Assembly (NCBI RefSeq): GCF_003315175.1
Contig: NZ_QNRQ01000003.1
Span: forward strand, 372,001-436,000
Length of the DNA stretch: 64,000 nucleotides
Source: Eoetvoesiella caeni
GTDB lineage: Bacteria; Pseudomonadota; Gammaproteobacteria; Burkholderiales; Burkholderiaceae_B
Reading direction: 5' to 3'
Of the stretch, positions 34,737-43,253 are shown one piece after another. Positions within the stretch are counted from its first letter, which is position 1. Each line of letters starts with the position of its first letter. The position numbers and the translations under genes are program-made. The notes below the pieces were generated by a model. That model was not told the origin of the DNA, made no database searches, and saw only the letters and a program-made list of their open reading frames with translations.

Positions 34737-35762
34737 TCAGGCCTGTTCGGCCGCCGCCATGTCTTCCAGCATTTTCCGGACGCGCGACGGACCCGCATCG
34801 ATAGACAGCCATGTCTGCTGGCGTACGCCGGTTGCCGCCTGTTCGCGCTGCACGGCAGTGACAATGACATTGTCTTCGGCGAAGGTCTGGTTCAGGCCGG
34901 CAAACAACTCAGCCTGCACCTTGGCATCGCCCGCGCCAAAGTTGCGCACCTGCATCCAGAAGAAATGCGTCGTCGATTCCGTTTCGGGCGTGAGGAATTT
35001 ATAGCTATACACGCGCAAACCTTTGTCCATGTTTTCCTCGGTGTGCTCTTGGCCCGCGTCCATCGTGACGACATCCACTCGTGAAACACAGGGCGCGAAA
35101 TAGTTGTAATACTGACAACGGTCGACCAAGCCCTTGAAGTTGCCATTCTTCTTGTCGATGGGCGGCGGCGGGACGTTGTTTGACCAACGGTAGGCCACCA
35201 CATAATCGTCGCCCTGCTCGACCTTGACCGGGACCTCGCTGGTAGCGGGATTGCCGATGGTGCGCACATGCACGTAAGTGGTATGTGCCGGGTCTTGCAA
35301 GTTTTCGGCGATATTCAGAAAGTCGCCGCCATGCAGTTGATAGCCGCCGTCGACCACCGACCATCCGGGCTCGCCAATTTTTCGTACCGTATGGATCTTT
35401 GAAGGATCGGCCATGGCGGGGTCGCCCATCCAGATCCAGATGGCGTTGTAGCGTTCCACCAGCGGAAAGCTGCGCACCTTGGCCGTTGCCGGAATGCGGT
35501 CTTGTCCCGGTACACGCACGCATGCACCGCTGCAGTCGTACTCCAGGCCATGGTAGCCGCACTGAAGGTTATCGCCCGCCAGATGCCCCATGGAAAGCGG
35601 CAACAGCTTGTGGGCGCAACGGTCGATCAGCGCCACGGGCGTGCCGTCGTTCTTGCGATACAGCACAATGGGTTCGCCCAGGATACGGCGCTTCAAAAGA
35701 TCCCGATTGACCTCATTGGCCCAGGCTGCAACGTACCACGCATTCTTGATGTAAATCGACAT
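34737..35762 (-). CDS. Rieske oxygenase, VanA-like (vanillate O-demethylase oxygenase subunit type)
   Basis: 341 residues. The Rieske cluster ligands are in CAHKLLPLSMG and CGYHG. The mononuclear iron site is in ENLQDPAHTTYVHVRTIG, as in VanA-type aromatic O-demethylases. A strong AAGGTGAGGA ribosome binding site precedes ATG 35762. The gene lies between ligB and ligI, so a methoxylated precursor such as vanillate, demethylated to protocatechuate, is the likely substrate. No VanB-type reductase is in the window, so electrons must come from elsewhere. A related phthalate-type substrate cannot be excluded. Confidence 0.82.
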   Translation of the reverse strand: MSIYIKNAWYVAAWANEVNRDLLKRRILGEPIVLYRKNDGTPVALIDRCAHKLLPLSMGHLAGDNLQCGYHGLEYDCSGACVRVPGQDRIPATAKVRSFPLVERYNAIWIWMGDPAMADPSKIHTVRKIGEPGWSVVDGGYQLHGGDFLNIAENLQDPAHTTYVHVRTIGNPATSEVPVKVEQGDDYVVAYRWSNNVPPPPIDKKNGNFKGLVDRCQYYNYFAPCVSRVDVVTMDAGQEHTEENMDKGLRVYSYKFLTPETESTTHFFWMQVRNFGAGDAKVQAELFAGLNQTFAEDNVIVTAVQREQAATGVRQQTWLSIDAGPSRVRKMLEDMAAAEQA

Positions 35763-35864
35763 TCCTCACCTTCCAGTACACATCACACTTCGTTGCTTGC
35801 GCTTTCATCGTTAAAAGCTCGCTGCGCCGCAGACTCCAAGACGCAGCGTCCGGCCGACCGCTAT

Positions 35865-36707
35865 CTAAGCCTTGTCGGTAAAGGTCACCAGCCCCATACC
35901 GCTGGTCATCGGCGCATAATAGTTGCGATGAATCCGGGTAACTTCGGGCGACATGGCACCGCGCATGGTCAGCCACATGATCAGTTCCACGGCCTCGGCA
36001 CCGGCTTGCTCCATGATGGTCGTATGGCTTAATTCCGCCAGTTGCGCCGGGTCGAACTCCAGCTTGTCCATGAAGTCGTTGTCCCATTTGGCATTCATGT
36101 GGCCCATGCGCTCGCCGTGCAGTTGGTGCGACATGCCGCCGGTTCCGATAACGACCACGCGCAAGTCCTCGGGGTAGGACTCTACGGCTTTGCGTAGCGC
36201 CTGGCCCAGCCGGAAGCAGCGCATGGCGCTGGGCAAAGGGTGTTGAATGACGTTGACGACCAGCGGCACGACCTTGATGTCCCATTCCTTTTCGTGCGAC
36301 CACAGCAAAGGCAGCGGCACCAGCAAACCGTGGTCGACCTGCATTTCCTGGCAAACCGTCATGTCGAAGTCGCTTTTGATCAGGGACTCGGCCACATGCC
36401 ATGAAAAATCGGCCTCGCCGGGTACCGCCGGCAGCGTGCGCGGGCCGAACCCTTCGTCGCCAATGCCGTATTCGTCGGCAACGCCAATTGCAAAAGTCGG
36501 ATATTTGTCAAAGAAGAAGTCCGTGCCGTGATCGTTGTAGACCACGATGGCTACATCAGGCTTGACCTCTTCCTTGAGCCATTTCTTTACCGGCTTATAA
36601 CCGTCGAACAAGGGCTTCCAGACAGCCTCTTCCTGGACTTTGTTGTCGTACGCGCGACCTATTGAGGGAACATGCGAACTTCCTATACCTGCAACAATCT
36701 TTGCCAT
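35865..36707 (-). CDS. ligB: Protocatechuate 4,5-dioxygenase beta subunit
   Basis: Catalytic subunit of the extradiol dioxygenase that opens protocatechuate to 4-carboxy-2-hydroxymuconate semialdehyde. The product begins MAKIVAGIGSSHVPSIGRAYDN (iron-ligand His), followed by VVYNDHGTDFFFD, VPLPLLW and VVIGTGGMSHQLHGERMG. ATG 36707 is 1 bp after the ligA stop (TGA G ATG), showing coupling. The longer frame to 36785 runs into ligA and is rejected. Length 280 is normal. Confidence 0.95.
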   Translation of the reverse strand: MAKIVAGIGSSHVPSIGRAYDNKVQEEAVWKPLFDGYKPVKKWLKEEVKPDVAIVVYNDHGTDFFFDKYPTFAIGVADEYGIGDEGFGPRTLPAVPGEADFSWHVAESLIKSDFDMTVCQEMQVDHGLLVPLPLLWSHEKEWDIKVVPLVVNVIQHPLPSAMRCFRLGQALRKAVESYPEDLRVVVIGTGGMSHQLHGERMGHMNAKWDNDFMDKLEFDPAQLAELSHTTIMEQAGAEAVELIMWLTMRGAMSPEVTRIHRNYYAPMTSGMGLVTFTDKA

Positions 36708-36708
36708 C

Positions 36709-37068
36709 TCAGGTTGCCCCTTTTCCGCTGCGCGTCTGAAGAAATTGTTCCATGGTTTCGCCCCGCTGCTGGGCGCCCATGCCATATAGGCCCACGCCGA
36801 AGACTTCGGCTATCTTGATCAAGAGGTAAATGTTTGCGCCCAGCTTGATAAGGCGCAGCCAGTCGCGATCGCGCACGGCCTGGCGCTGTTCTTCGGGTAC
36901 GGCATACTGCTGCATATAGCTTTCTGGGTCTGCCTTGAATGCCGCGCGGTTTTCGGGCTTGGTCAAGGACATGCACATCTTGTTCAGGCGGTACCCCAGT
37001 CTTGAACGCTTGGCGTCGAAAACGTAGGTTCCCGGTATGCCCCAGTCGGGAGGCGTCTTGGCATTCAT
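36709..37068 (-). CDS. ligA: Protocatechuate 4,5-dioxygenase alpha subunit
   Basis: Small subunit (119 residues) that covers the LigB active site. Recognised by GIPGTYVFDAKRSRLGYRLNKMCMSL, the helical AFKADPESYMQQYAVPEEQRQAV and IKLGANIYLLIKIAEVFGV followed by MGAQQRGETMEQF. ATG 37068 has GGAGA 8 nt upstream. It is the first gene of the leftward operon and diverges from a LysR-type regulator across 240 bp. Confidence 0.94.
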   Translation of the reverse strand: MNAKTPPDWGIPGTYVFDAKRSRLGYRLNKMCMSLTKPENRAAFKADPESYMQQYAVPEEQRQAVRDRDWLRLIKLGANIYLLIKIAEVFGVGLYGMGAQQRGETMEQFLQTRSGKGAT

Positions 37069-37308
37069 TCGTGTCTCCAATGTACTTATGTTCTGTGGCA
37101 GTCCATGCTGGCTTTACGGTAGGCAGCCCACCCGAAAACCTTCTTGCCCCACAATCGACATGCGTGCGACTATGCGCTACTGTATCAATGAACAAATTAT
37201 GTCTGTTCGCCGATATGTGTTCAAGACTATAAGCCCACTAACAGATATGTATAAATTGCAGAATGGCGTGCCAGCTATTTACCAGGCGGCACGTTAAAGG
37301 ATGCTGGC

Positions 37309-38235
37309 ATGGATTTAAAACAGCTCAAGTATTTTTCCCACGTGGCCGAGCTGGGCAGCTTTACCCGCGCCGCGGCGGTATTGCTGGTGGCCCAACCCAC
37401 CCTCAGCCGCGAAGTACGGCAACTGGAGGTGGAACTGCGGCAAACCCTGCTGGTGCGCAACGGGCGCGGCGTTGCCGTAACCGACGCCGGCAAGCGGCTG
37501 CTGGCGCATAGCCTGGGCATACTTCAGCAGGTCGAACGCGCCAAGCAAGAACTGGCTGAAACCAAAGGCGAACCTGTCGGCAGTATTTCCGTAGGCATCC
37601 CGCCCAGTGTTGGACGCCTGCTTACCGTACCGCTGGTCACGCAGTTCCGCCAGCGCTTTCCCAAAGCCAGCTTGCGCATCATAGAAGGCATGTCCGCCCA
37701 TATTGTGGAATGGCTCTCCACCGGCCGGCTGGACATGGGTCTTATCTACGACCCCATTCCCAATCCCGAAATCGATATGTCGTCTTTGGTGCAAGACCAG
37801 TTGTACTTGATCGGACCGCGGCCCCCGGGAGGGGATGCGAACGAAACGCATGCCGAAGTCTCGCTGGCCGAACTGCCTGACTACCCCTTGATAATACCCA
37901 GCCGCCCCCACGCCGTGCGCATGCATGTTGAAACCCAAATGGCCCACGCCGGCCTGAAAATGAACGTGGCATGGGAAGTCGACGGCATCCCGTCCATTCT
38001 GGATCTTGTGCAGCAACACTTCGGCTACGCCATACTGCCCCTTATGGCCATTCGCGGCCACGCTTCGACCGACAGCTTTTTCGCACGCCCCATCGGCACG
38101 CCCAAGCTGGCCAGCGTGCTGGCGCTGGCTACATCGTCGCGGCGTTTGCTGACACCCTTGTCGCATCAAATAGAAGACTTGCTGCGCGAGCTGGCGCAAA
38201 CGCATTTGCAGCCCTTGCAGCCCGCGCACGTATAA
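37309..38235 (+). CDS. LysR-type regulator divergent from ligAB
   Basis: 308 residues. The N-terminal helix-turn-helix is MDLKQLKYFSHVAELGSFTRAAAVLLVAQPTLSREVRQLE. The effector domain starts near VGSISVGIPPSVGRLLTVPLV. The effector domain resembles the Nac/CynR type rather than CbbR. The divergent position and the 240-bp shared intergenic region make it the likely activator of ligAB with an aromatic or ring-cleavage effector; this is inferred from context. No operator was identified with confidence. Confidence 0.9.
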   Translation: MDLKQLKYFSHVAELGSFTRAAAVLLVAQPTLSREVRQLEVELRQTLLVRNGRGVAVTDAGKRLLAHSLGILQQVERAKQELAETKGEPVGSISVGIPPSVGRLLTVPLVTQFRQRFPKASLRIIEGMSAHIVEWLSTGRLDMGLIYDPIPNPEIDMSSLVQDQLYLIGPRPPGGDANETHAEVSLAELPDYPLIIPSRPHAVRMHVETQMAHAGLKMNVAWEVDGIPSILDLVQQHFGYAILPLMAIRGHASTDSFFARPIGTPKLASVLALATSSRRLLTPLSHQIEDLLRELAQTHLQPLQPAHV

Positions 38236-38341
38236 AAAAAAGCGCAAACAATGGCATTGCCCTATGCCTTGCCCACAACGCCTGGCGGGTCTGCTGCCTG
38301 CCCTGCCGCGCTTCGGCCGGGCTAAGGCACATGACCGAAGG

Positions 38342-39292
38342 TCAGCCCTTGCCGCCGCCGGCGGCCAACTGACGAGACCCTGGCAAATGCCGGCGCCGAA
38401 ACTCCAGCGGGGCTTCATTGGCATAATTGATAAAGAAGCGGGTGAAATACGAAGGGTCTTCAAAACCCAATATATAGCCGACCTCGGCGATCGACAGTTC
38501 GGTATACAGCAGGTTGCGCTTGGCCTCCAGCACCATGCGGCGGTTGATGATGCGCACGGGCGACTGCTCGGCAAAGCGCATGCTAAGCCGGCGCAGGCTG
38601 CGTTCCGTCATTGCCAGGGCATGCGCATAGGCCGAAACCGGCCAATGTTCCCGGAAGCGCTCTTCCACCAACTGGCGAAAGCGGCTGTATTGATCCGCCC
38701 CCTTCACATTGATAGCCAGCACGTTCTGCGAATGCACCCGCTTCAGCCTGGCAGCCTCGGCAAACACAATCAGCAAACACCCGGCGATCGTCGTGATGCG
38801 GCCAACCCGCTCGTACACAAACTCGTCGGCTATCGTTCTTAGCGCGGCGGCCAGCTTCATATCGTCGAACCGCTCTTCGTGCGTGTTGACAACAAACGGA
38901 GCCTGAAACGGCTCGGCAATGGCCGCATCGCCAACCAGCGTGGTCAGCTCCGACTTGAAGCTTTCGGCAACCGTCAAGACCAGCCCTTCCGAACCCGGCC
39001 GCCATTGAAATCCATGCACCACCGAAGGCGGAATGCTGATCAACACGGGCGCATCCAGATTCAGCAGGCTGTCGTCCAGCGTTACTTTGCCGCCCCCGCG
39101 CTCGACCCAGACGATTTGATGCAGGTCGTGATGCCGGTGCGGCCGAATGTCCCAGTTATTGAGCTTGTTTCTGGAAGAAAGCGTTTCGACATGCAGAAAA
39201 CGCAATTCGGCCGCATGGTCTATTTGCCCATACAGCGAATAAGAGGGAATCAAAAGCTTGGCGGCCTTTTCAGGCTGGCGTGGCTGCGGCAT
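38342..39292 (-). CDS. AraC-family regulator divergent from pobA
   Basis: About 316 residues from ATG 39292; an upstream GTG at 39385 is possible but would leave only 60 bp to pobA. The N-terminal half has a cupin-like effector domain (WDIRPHRHHDLHQIVWVERGGGKVTL, VLISIPPSVVHGFQW). The C-terminal half has two AraC helix-turn-helix motifs (LAMTERSLRRLSMRFAEQSPVRIINRRMVLEAKRNL and LSIAEVGYILGFEDPSYFTRFFINYANEAPLEFR). It most resembles the AraC-type PobR/PobC activators of 4-hydroxybenzoate hydroxylase, in agreement with its position. Confidence 0.88.
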   Translation of the reverse strand: MPQPRQPEKAAKLLIPSYSLYGQIDHAAELRFLHVETLSSRNKLNNWDIRPHRHHDLHQIVWVERGGGKVTLDDSLLNLDAPVLISIPPSVVHGFQWRPGSEGLVLTVAESFKSELTTLVGDAAIAEPFQAPFVVNTHEERFDDMKLAAALRTIADEFVYERVGRITTIAGCLLIVFAEAARLKRVHSQNVLAINVKGADQYSRFRQLVEERFREHWPVSAYAHALAMTERSLRRLSMRFAEQSPVRIINRRMVLEAKRNLLYTELSIAEVGYILGFEDPSYFTRFFINYANEAPLEFRRRHLPGSRQLAAGGGKG

Positions 39293-39361
39293 GGCATACG
39301 GCGCGTAAAAAACCGACGGACCCGGTGTTTTGGCCGACGTGGCCGAAAACTGCCATTTATG

Positions 39362-39420
39362 GTCCCTTTTGTCCCTTCGCACCACCCTTCAATTGACAGA
39401 TGATGAACATACCATAGATC
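39362..39420 (+). promoter_or_regulatory. pobA promoter with direct repeats
   Basis: GTCCCTT at 39362-39368 and again at 39371-39377 are tandem repeats 9 bp apart, just upstream of a -35 TTGACA (39393-39398), 16-bp spacer and TAGATC (39415-39420). Tandem half-sites upstream of a -35 suit an AraC-type activator. The pobA ATG follows at 39445. Confidence 0.5.
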
Positions 39421-39444
39421 TTGAAAAATCCAAGGAGACACCCA

Positions 39445-40674
39445 ATGCAAACTCAAGTAGCCATCCTGGGGGCTGGCCCCGCCGGGCTATTTCTTTCCCA
39501 TCTGCTGCACCTTCAGGGTATCGATTCGATCGTAATCGAATCCCGCAGCCGCGACTATGTCGAAGGCCGGCTTCGTGCCGGCGTACTCGAAAAAGGCACC
39601 GTCGACGCCTTGGTAGAAGCCGGTTTGGGCGAAAGCCTGCTGCGCGAAGGCCTGCGGCACAAGGAAATCAATTTCCGCTTTGGCGGCAGAAACCACACCC
39701 TGGACCTGGACGATTTATCGGGCGGCAGGTACGTAACCGTCTATGGCCAACAAAAGGTTGTCAAGGACATCATTGCCGCACGCATGGCGGCACAAGGAAA
39801 AATTCTTTTTGAGACCAAGGCCGAAGAAATCCTGGGTATCGAGACCACCAACCCAAGAGTCCGAATTGTCACAAAAAACGGCGAACAGCAGGAAATCAGT
39901 TGCGAGCTGGTCGCGGGCTGCGACGGATTCCATGGGATTTCGAGGGAAACCATTCCTTCCAGCATTTTAAAAACCTTCGAACGCGTCTATCCGTTCGCGT
40001 GGCTGGGAATACTGGCCGAAGCGCCGCCCATCTTCAACTGCGTTACCAACGTCTACCACGAAGAACGCGGGTTTGCGCTGCTAAGCATGCGCTCGCGCAC
40101 CCTTAGCCGCCTATACATGCAGTGCGACCCGAACGAAAAACTGGAAGACTGGCCAGACGAACGCATTTGGGACGAACTGGAACGCCGTCTGGAGGGCACC
40201 GAAAAGTGCACGCTTGTGCGCGGACCCATACTTAACAAAGGCATCACCCCCATGCGCAGCTTCGTGGCCGAACCCATGAGCTACCGCCGCCTGTTCCTTG
40301 CCGGCGACTCGGCCCATATCGTTCCCCCCACTGGCGCCAAAGGCATGAACCTGGCCATGGCCGACATCCGTGTCCTGGCTCCGGCCATGATCGACTATTT
40401 CAAGACAGGCGCCACCCGGCTGCTTGACGCCTATTCCGACACCTGCCTGCGCCGGGTCTGGAAGGTAGAACGCTTTTCCTGGTCGGTTACGTCCATGACC
40501 CACAACTTTCCCGAAGAAAGCCGGTTCGACCGGCGCATGCGCAGCGCAACCCTGGACTACCTGACCAGCTCCAAGGCCAGCGGCACTACTTTCGCCGAAA
40601 ACTTCGTCGGCCTGCCACTGGAAAACAGCGAAGTGCAGGACAGCGAGCGCGACCCGCGCACGGTAATGTTGTGA
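39445..40674 (+). CDS. pobA: 4-hydroxybenzoate 3-monooxygenase
   Basis: FAD-dependent hydroxylase converting 4-hydroxybenzoate to protocatechuate with NADPH and oxygen. The dinucleotide fold VAILGAGPAGLFLSHLL is at the N-terminus. RLRAGVLEKGTVD, the DG motif (AGCDGFHGISR) and GDSAHIVPPTGAKGMNLA are typical of PobA. ATG 39445 has AGGAG 8 nt upstream; length is 409, close to the family norm of about 395. It supplies the substrate for LigAB encoded nearby. Confidence 0.95.
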   Translation: MQTQVAILGAGPAGLFLSHLLHLQGIDSIVIESRSRDYVEGRLRAGVLEKGTVDALVEAGLGESLLREGLRHKEINFRFGGRNHTLDLDDLSGGRYVTVYGQQKVVKDIIAARMAAQGKILFETKAEEILGIETTNPRVRIVTKNGEQQEISCELVAGCDGFHGISRETIPSSILKTFERVYPFAWLGILAEAPPIFNCVTNVYHEERGFALLSMRSRTLSRLYMQCDPNEKLEDWPDERIWDELERRLEGTEKCTLVRGPILNKGITPMRSFVAEPMSYRRLFLAGDSAHIVPPTGAKGMNLAMADIRVLAPAMIDYFKTGATRLLDAYSDTCLRRVWKVERFSWSVTSMTHNFPEESRFDRRMRSATLDYLTSSKASGTTFAENFVGLPLENSEVQDSERDPRTVML

Positions 40675-40703
40675 AGTAAAAGAAATCCCGGCCGCGCAGC
40701 ATA

Positions 40704-40730
40704 GAAGAAGCCCACCTCGGTGGGCTTCTT
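40704..40730. terminator. Bidirectional hairpin between pobA and the binding-protein gene
   Basis: GAAGAAGCCCACC pairs with GGTGGGCTTCTT across a 2-nt loop. T-rich sequence is weak on both sides, but the stem is strong and lies between convergent genes. Confidence 0.7.
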
Positions 40731-40757
40731 GCTTGGCTTGCGGCCAAGGCTTAGTTC

Positions 40758-41927
40758 TTAATGCACATTGGCGAATTGGTCGAATTCCACGTTGTAAAGC
40801 TGGCCGCCAACCTTTTCCACGCGTCGAATATAAATGGTCTGAACAATGTCTCGCGTTTTGGGGTCGATAGTAACCAGCCCGCGCGGGCTGTCGATCTTCA
40901 TGCCCCGGATCACACCCATGGCGCTCTCACCGTCCATCTTGCCGCCCAGCTTTTCAATAACCTGGTACATGGCCGCCATGCCGTCAAAACCGCCCAGAGC
41001 CAAATAGTCGGGACGGCCGCCTTCTGGGTTGACGTCGGCATAAGCCTTCAGGAACGCCGTGTTTTCGGGCGATTTATGCGCAATAGAGTAGTGAAACGCC
41101 GTAATCGCGTCCAAAGCCACATCGCCCATGGCCGGCAGCGTATGGTCGTCGGTCATATTGCCCACGCCTATCACCTTGATGCCCGCCTCTTCCAGCCCGC
41201 GCTCGCGATAAGCTTTCATCAAGGCTATGCCCTGTTCGCCGCCCGGCACAAAAACAAACATCGCGTCGGGCTTCAAGTCCTTGATACGCTGGATAAAAGG
41301 AGCAAAATCGGGGCTATTGACCGGCACATGAAGTGAATCAAGAATCTTGCCGCCGCCTGCGACAAACTCCTTCTTGAACGCCTTTTCAGAATCAATACCC
41401 GGCGAATAGTCCGAAATCAGCATCACAACATTCTTGATTTTGTTCTTTACCGCCCAAGTCGCCATCGGCGCCGCAATCTGCGGCAAAGACATGGAGACCC
41501 GCATCGCGTAGTCCGACTTCAGCGTAATGCCGCCGCCTGCCGCGTTCATGATGACCATCGGCACCTTGGCCTTGTCGGCGATGGGCGCCACCGCCCCCAC
41601 TTCCGGCGTAAAGGCAAACCCCGCCAAGAAATCCACCTTATCGCGCACCACCAGCTCTTGCGCCAGCCGCTTGGACACGTCGGGCAAGGGCCCGGTGGTA
41701 TCCCGCTTGATGATTTCAACCTTTTTGCCGGCAACCGTATCGCCATGCACCTTCATATAGGCCCTCATCCCGGCTTCCATCTGCTTGCCGTACAGCGCAA
41801 ACGCTCCGGTAAACGGCGCAATCAGGCCGATCTTGACAGTTTCTTGCGCCTGCGCCTGCATGGAAAACCCTGCCAGCGCCACAGCCCCGAACACTGCCGT
41901 TGCGCGCAACGATCTCATGAGTCTCAT
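40758..41927 (-). CDS. LivK-type ABC transporter substrate-binding protein
   Basis: Periplasmic binding protein of the branched-chain amino acid type (389 residues). Signal peptide TAVFGAVALAGFSMQAQAQ, then VKIGLIAPFTGAFALYGKQMEAG, VDFLAGFAFTPEVGAVAPIADKAKVPMVIMNAA and VPGGEQGIALMKAYRERGL are typical of this class I fold. ATG 41927 has GGAGA 7 nt upstream. No permease or ATPase gene is nearby. Such orphan proteins near aromatic catabolic genes often bind aromatic acids; an aromatic ligand here is inference. Confidence 0.88.
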   Translation of the reverse strand: MRLMRSLRATAVFGAVALAGFSMQAQAQETVKIGLIAPFTGAFALYGKQMEAGMRAYMKVHGDTVAGKKVEIIKRDTTGPLPDVSKRLAQELVVRDKVDFLAGFAFTPEVGAVAPIADKAKVPMVIMNAAGGGITLKSDYAMRVSMSLPQIAAPMATWAVKNKIKNVVMLISDYSPGIDSEKAFKKEFVAGGGKILDSLHVPVNSPDFAPFIQRIKDLKPDAMFVFVPGGEQGIALMKAYRERGLEEAGIKVIGVGNMTDDHTLPAMGDVALDAITAFHYSIAHKSPENTAFLKAYADVNPEGGRPDYLALGGFDGMAAMYQVIEKLGGKMDGESAMGVIRGMKIDSPRGLVTIDPKTRDIVQTIYIRRVEKVGGQLYNVEFDQFANVH

Positions 41928-42253
41928 CTTTGTCTCCGTTATGAATTTATAGACACTGCCCCGCTGCCGCCAGCGCATGCAAGTTTCAAGGTCGACAAAA
42001 GACAAATCGGCCGCGGCCAGCGCAGTGCTCGTGCTCTAAGTGCAACTGAAATTCATGCTAACAGTGAACATATAGACGAACAACGCATGGTTCGCACTAT
42101 CAGCTATACCAAAATGGCGGGTGCTGTGGCGGGGAGGCGGTCCTTACGTATATCTCCCCACTGCCATTTCCGTTCACGACGACATCACATACCGGTTCTA
42201 CTGAACTATCGTAAGCCGTCTTCCTCAATGGATCCGCCCATGATTAGCTTACC
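41928..42253. other. Gap between binding-protein gene and TA remnant
   Basis: About 326 bp with no supported gene. It includes the upstream region of the binding-protein gene and a GC-rich palindromic patch near 42128-42165 (GGCGGGGAG and CTCCCC). Nothing else is supported. Confidence 0.4.
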
Positions 42254-42282
42254 TTGCCACAAAGTAACGTTTAAGTTACCAT
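42254..42282 (+). promoter_or_regulatory. Promoter and operator of the toxin-deleted TA locus
   Basis: TTGCCA (42254-42259), 17-bp spacer, TACCAT (42277-42282). The inverted repeat GTAAC/GTTAC (42264-42268 and 42275-42279) fills the spacer. The predicted start of transcription coincides with the ATG at 42288, which lacks a ribosome binding site. Confidence 0.6.
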
Positions 42283-42287
42283 AAGCC

Positions 42288-42405
42288 ATGATCATTACAA
42301 TCGTAGAGTATCTCTACGACGACGGATCTAGCCCGTATAAGACTTGGTTTGATACGCTTGATGCCCATACGGCCGCCAAAATAACTACGGCAAAGCTAAG
42401 AGGTA
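42288..42405 (+). pseudogene. Toxin gene remnant with internal deletion (Gp49/HigB-like)
   Basis: The first 32 codons read [32 protein letters not shown], typical of the N-terminus of phage-derived RelE/HigB toxins. The expected following 60 residues, with the catalytic beta sheet (such as VWELRIDFGPGYRVYF in family members), are absent; the frame passes directly to a short C-terminal-like piece and into the antitoxin gene out of frame. The result is an inactive toxin. The antitoxin remains. Confidence 0.7.
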
Positions 42406-42409
42406 AACC

Positions 42410-42739
42410 ATGCCCCTTACCCGGCATTTCAAACACACTGTCGTCGAACGCGTCGAACGCGACCCGGCCTTTGCCAAAGCGCTTCTGGACGAAGCAGCTA
42501 CACTTTTTCTGAACGGCGAAACAGAGACTGCACGGGTCATTCTGCGAGATTTGGTCAACGCAACGCTAGGTTTCGAACAACTCGCTGCCGTCACTGCCAA
42601 GCCCAGCAAAAGCCTGCACCGCATGCTTTCCCCAAAAGGCAACCCGAATATGGACAACTTGGCTGCGATTTTCTGCGCCATCCGCCAACAGCTGGGAGTC
42701 GGCCTGGAAGTGCACGCTACAGAAATCCAGGCCGTTTAA
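42410..42739 (+). CDS. Orphan HigA-like antitoxin (addiction module antidote)
   Basis: 109 residues with the COG3636-type pattern: [38 protein letters not shown] followed by helix-turn-helix [30 protein letters not shown] lies 8 nt before ATG 42410. The partner toxin gene upstream is deleted internally, so the antitoxin is either a leftover or an anti-addiction factor against related toxins. Confidence 0.85.
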   Translation: MPLTRHFKHTVVERVERDPAFAKALLDEAATLFLNGETETARVILRDLVNATLGFEQLAAVTAKPSKSLHRMLSPKGNPNMDNLAAIFCAIRQQLGVGLEVHATEIQAV

Positions 42740-43088
42740 CAAAACTCAATCAGCTTGTGGCGATGCGGACCGCCAGCCCCGGCTAGTTCAAAAAAACATC
42801 CTTACGCGATGGAGGCTGAGGTTTTCTAACGGTGTCCGCTTTTGCCGCCCTGGCCTTCTTTTGGGTTGACTGGGTCGAAGTCGGCGAGTGCCTACTAAGA
42901 TTTTGCTTTGCCGTTTGCCCAATAATCTCGGGGCCTATTCCACAAGGTCCATATTCGCTTCCGCCGCAAGCATTCCGACATGTGCGAGAGCACGGCCACC
43001 TCCAAATAAGAGTGCAGATAAACACCGGCGCCGCGTGCACAGCGGCAAGCTGACACAAATTGTTGGCTAAAGCACTCCCCTCTTCCCC
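42740..43088. other. Gap upstream of the flagellin promoter
   Basis: About 350 bp without a supported gene. A minus-strand frame of 91 codons (42783-43058) is Lys/Arg/Ser-rich at its end but has no recognisable domain and no ribosome binding site. Confidence 0.45.
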
Positions 43089-43115
43089 TAAAGTAATTTT
43101 CCCCTAGGCCGTTAA
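43089..43115 (+). promoter_or_regulatory. Sigma-28 (FliA) promoter of flagellin
   Basis: TAAAGTAA, 11-bp spacer, GCCGTTAA. This matches the FliA consensus (TAAAGTTT-N11-GCCGATAA) with 13 of 16 positions. The flagellin ATG lies 138 bp downstream. Confidence 0.88.
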
Positions 43116-43253
43116 TGCCAGTGAACAGGAAGAATAAAAGTTTGATTTCAGCTTAATACCGCAGTAGGCGGGGGATGCAGTATCAAGCTCTAATCTTCTT
43201 GGCAACCAGAGGCGAAGCAGTGTTTCGCCGTATTCATTCCCTAGGAGTTATCC

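Noticed and set aside
37315-38574. A 419-codon minus-strand frame opposite the LysR-type regulator
   Set aside because: Antisense of a well-supported regulator gene; the product has no family pattern.
42783-43058. A 91-codon basic frame on the minus strand upstream of flagellin
   Set aside because: No ribosome binding site, no recognisable domain, and it lies in the upstream region of a convergently read promoter.
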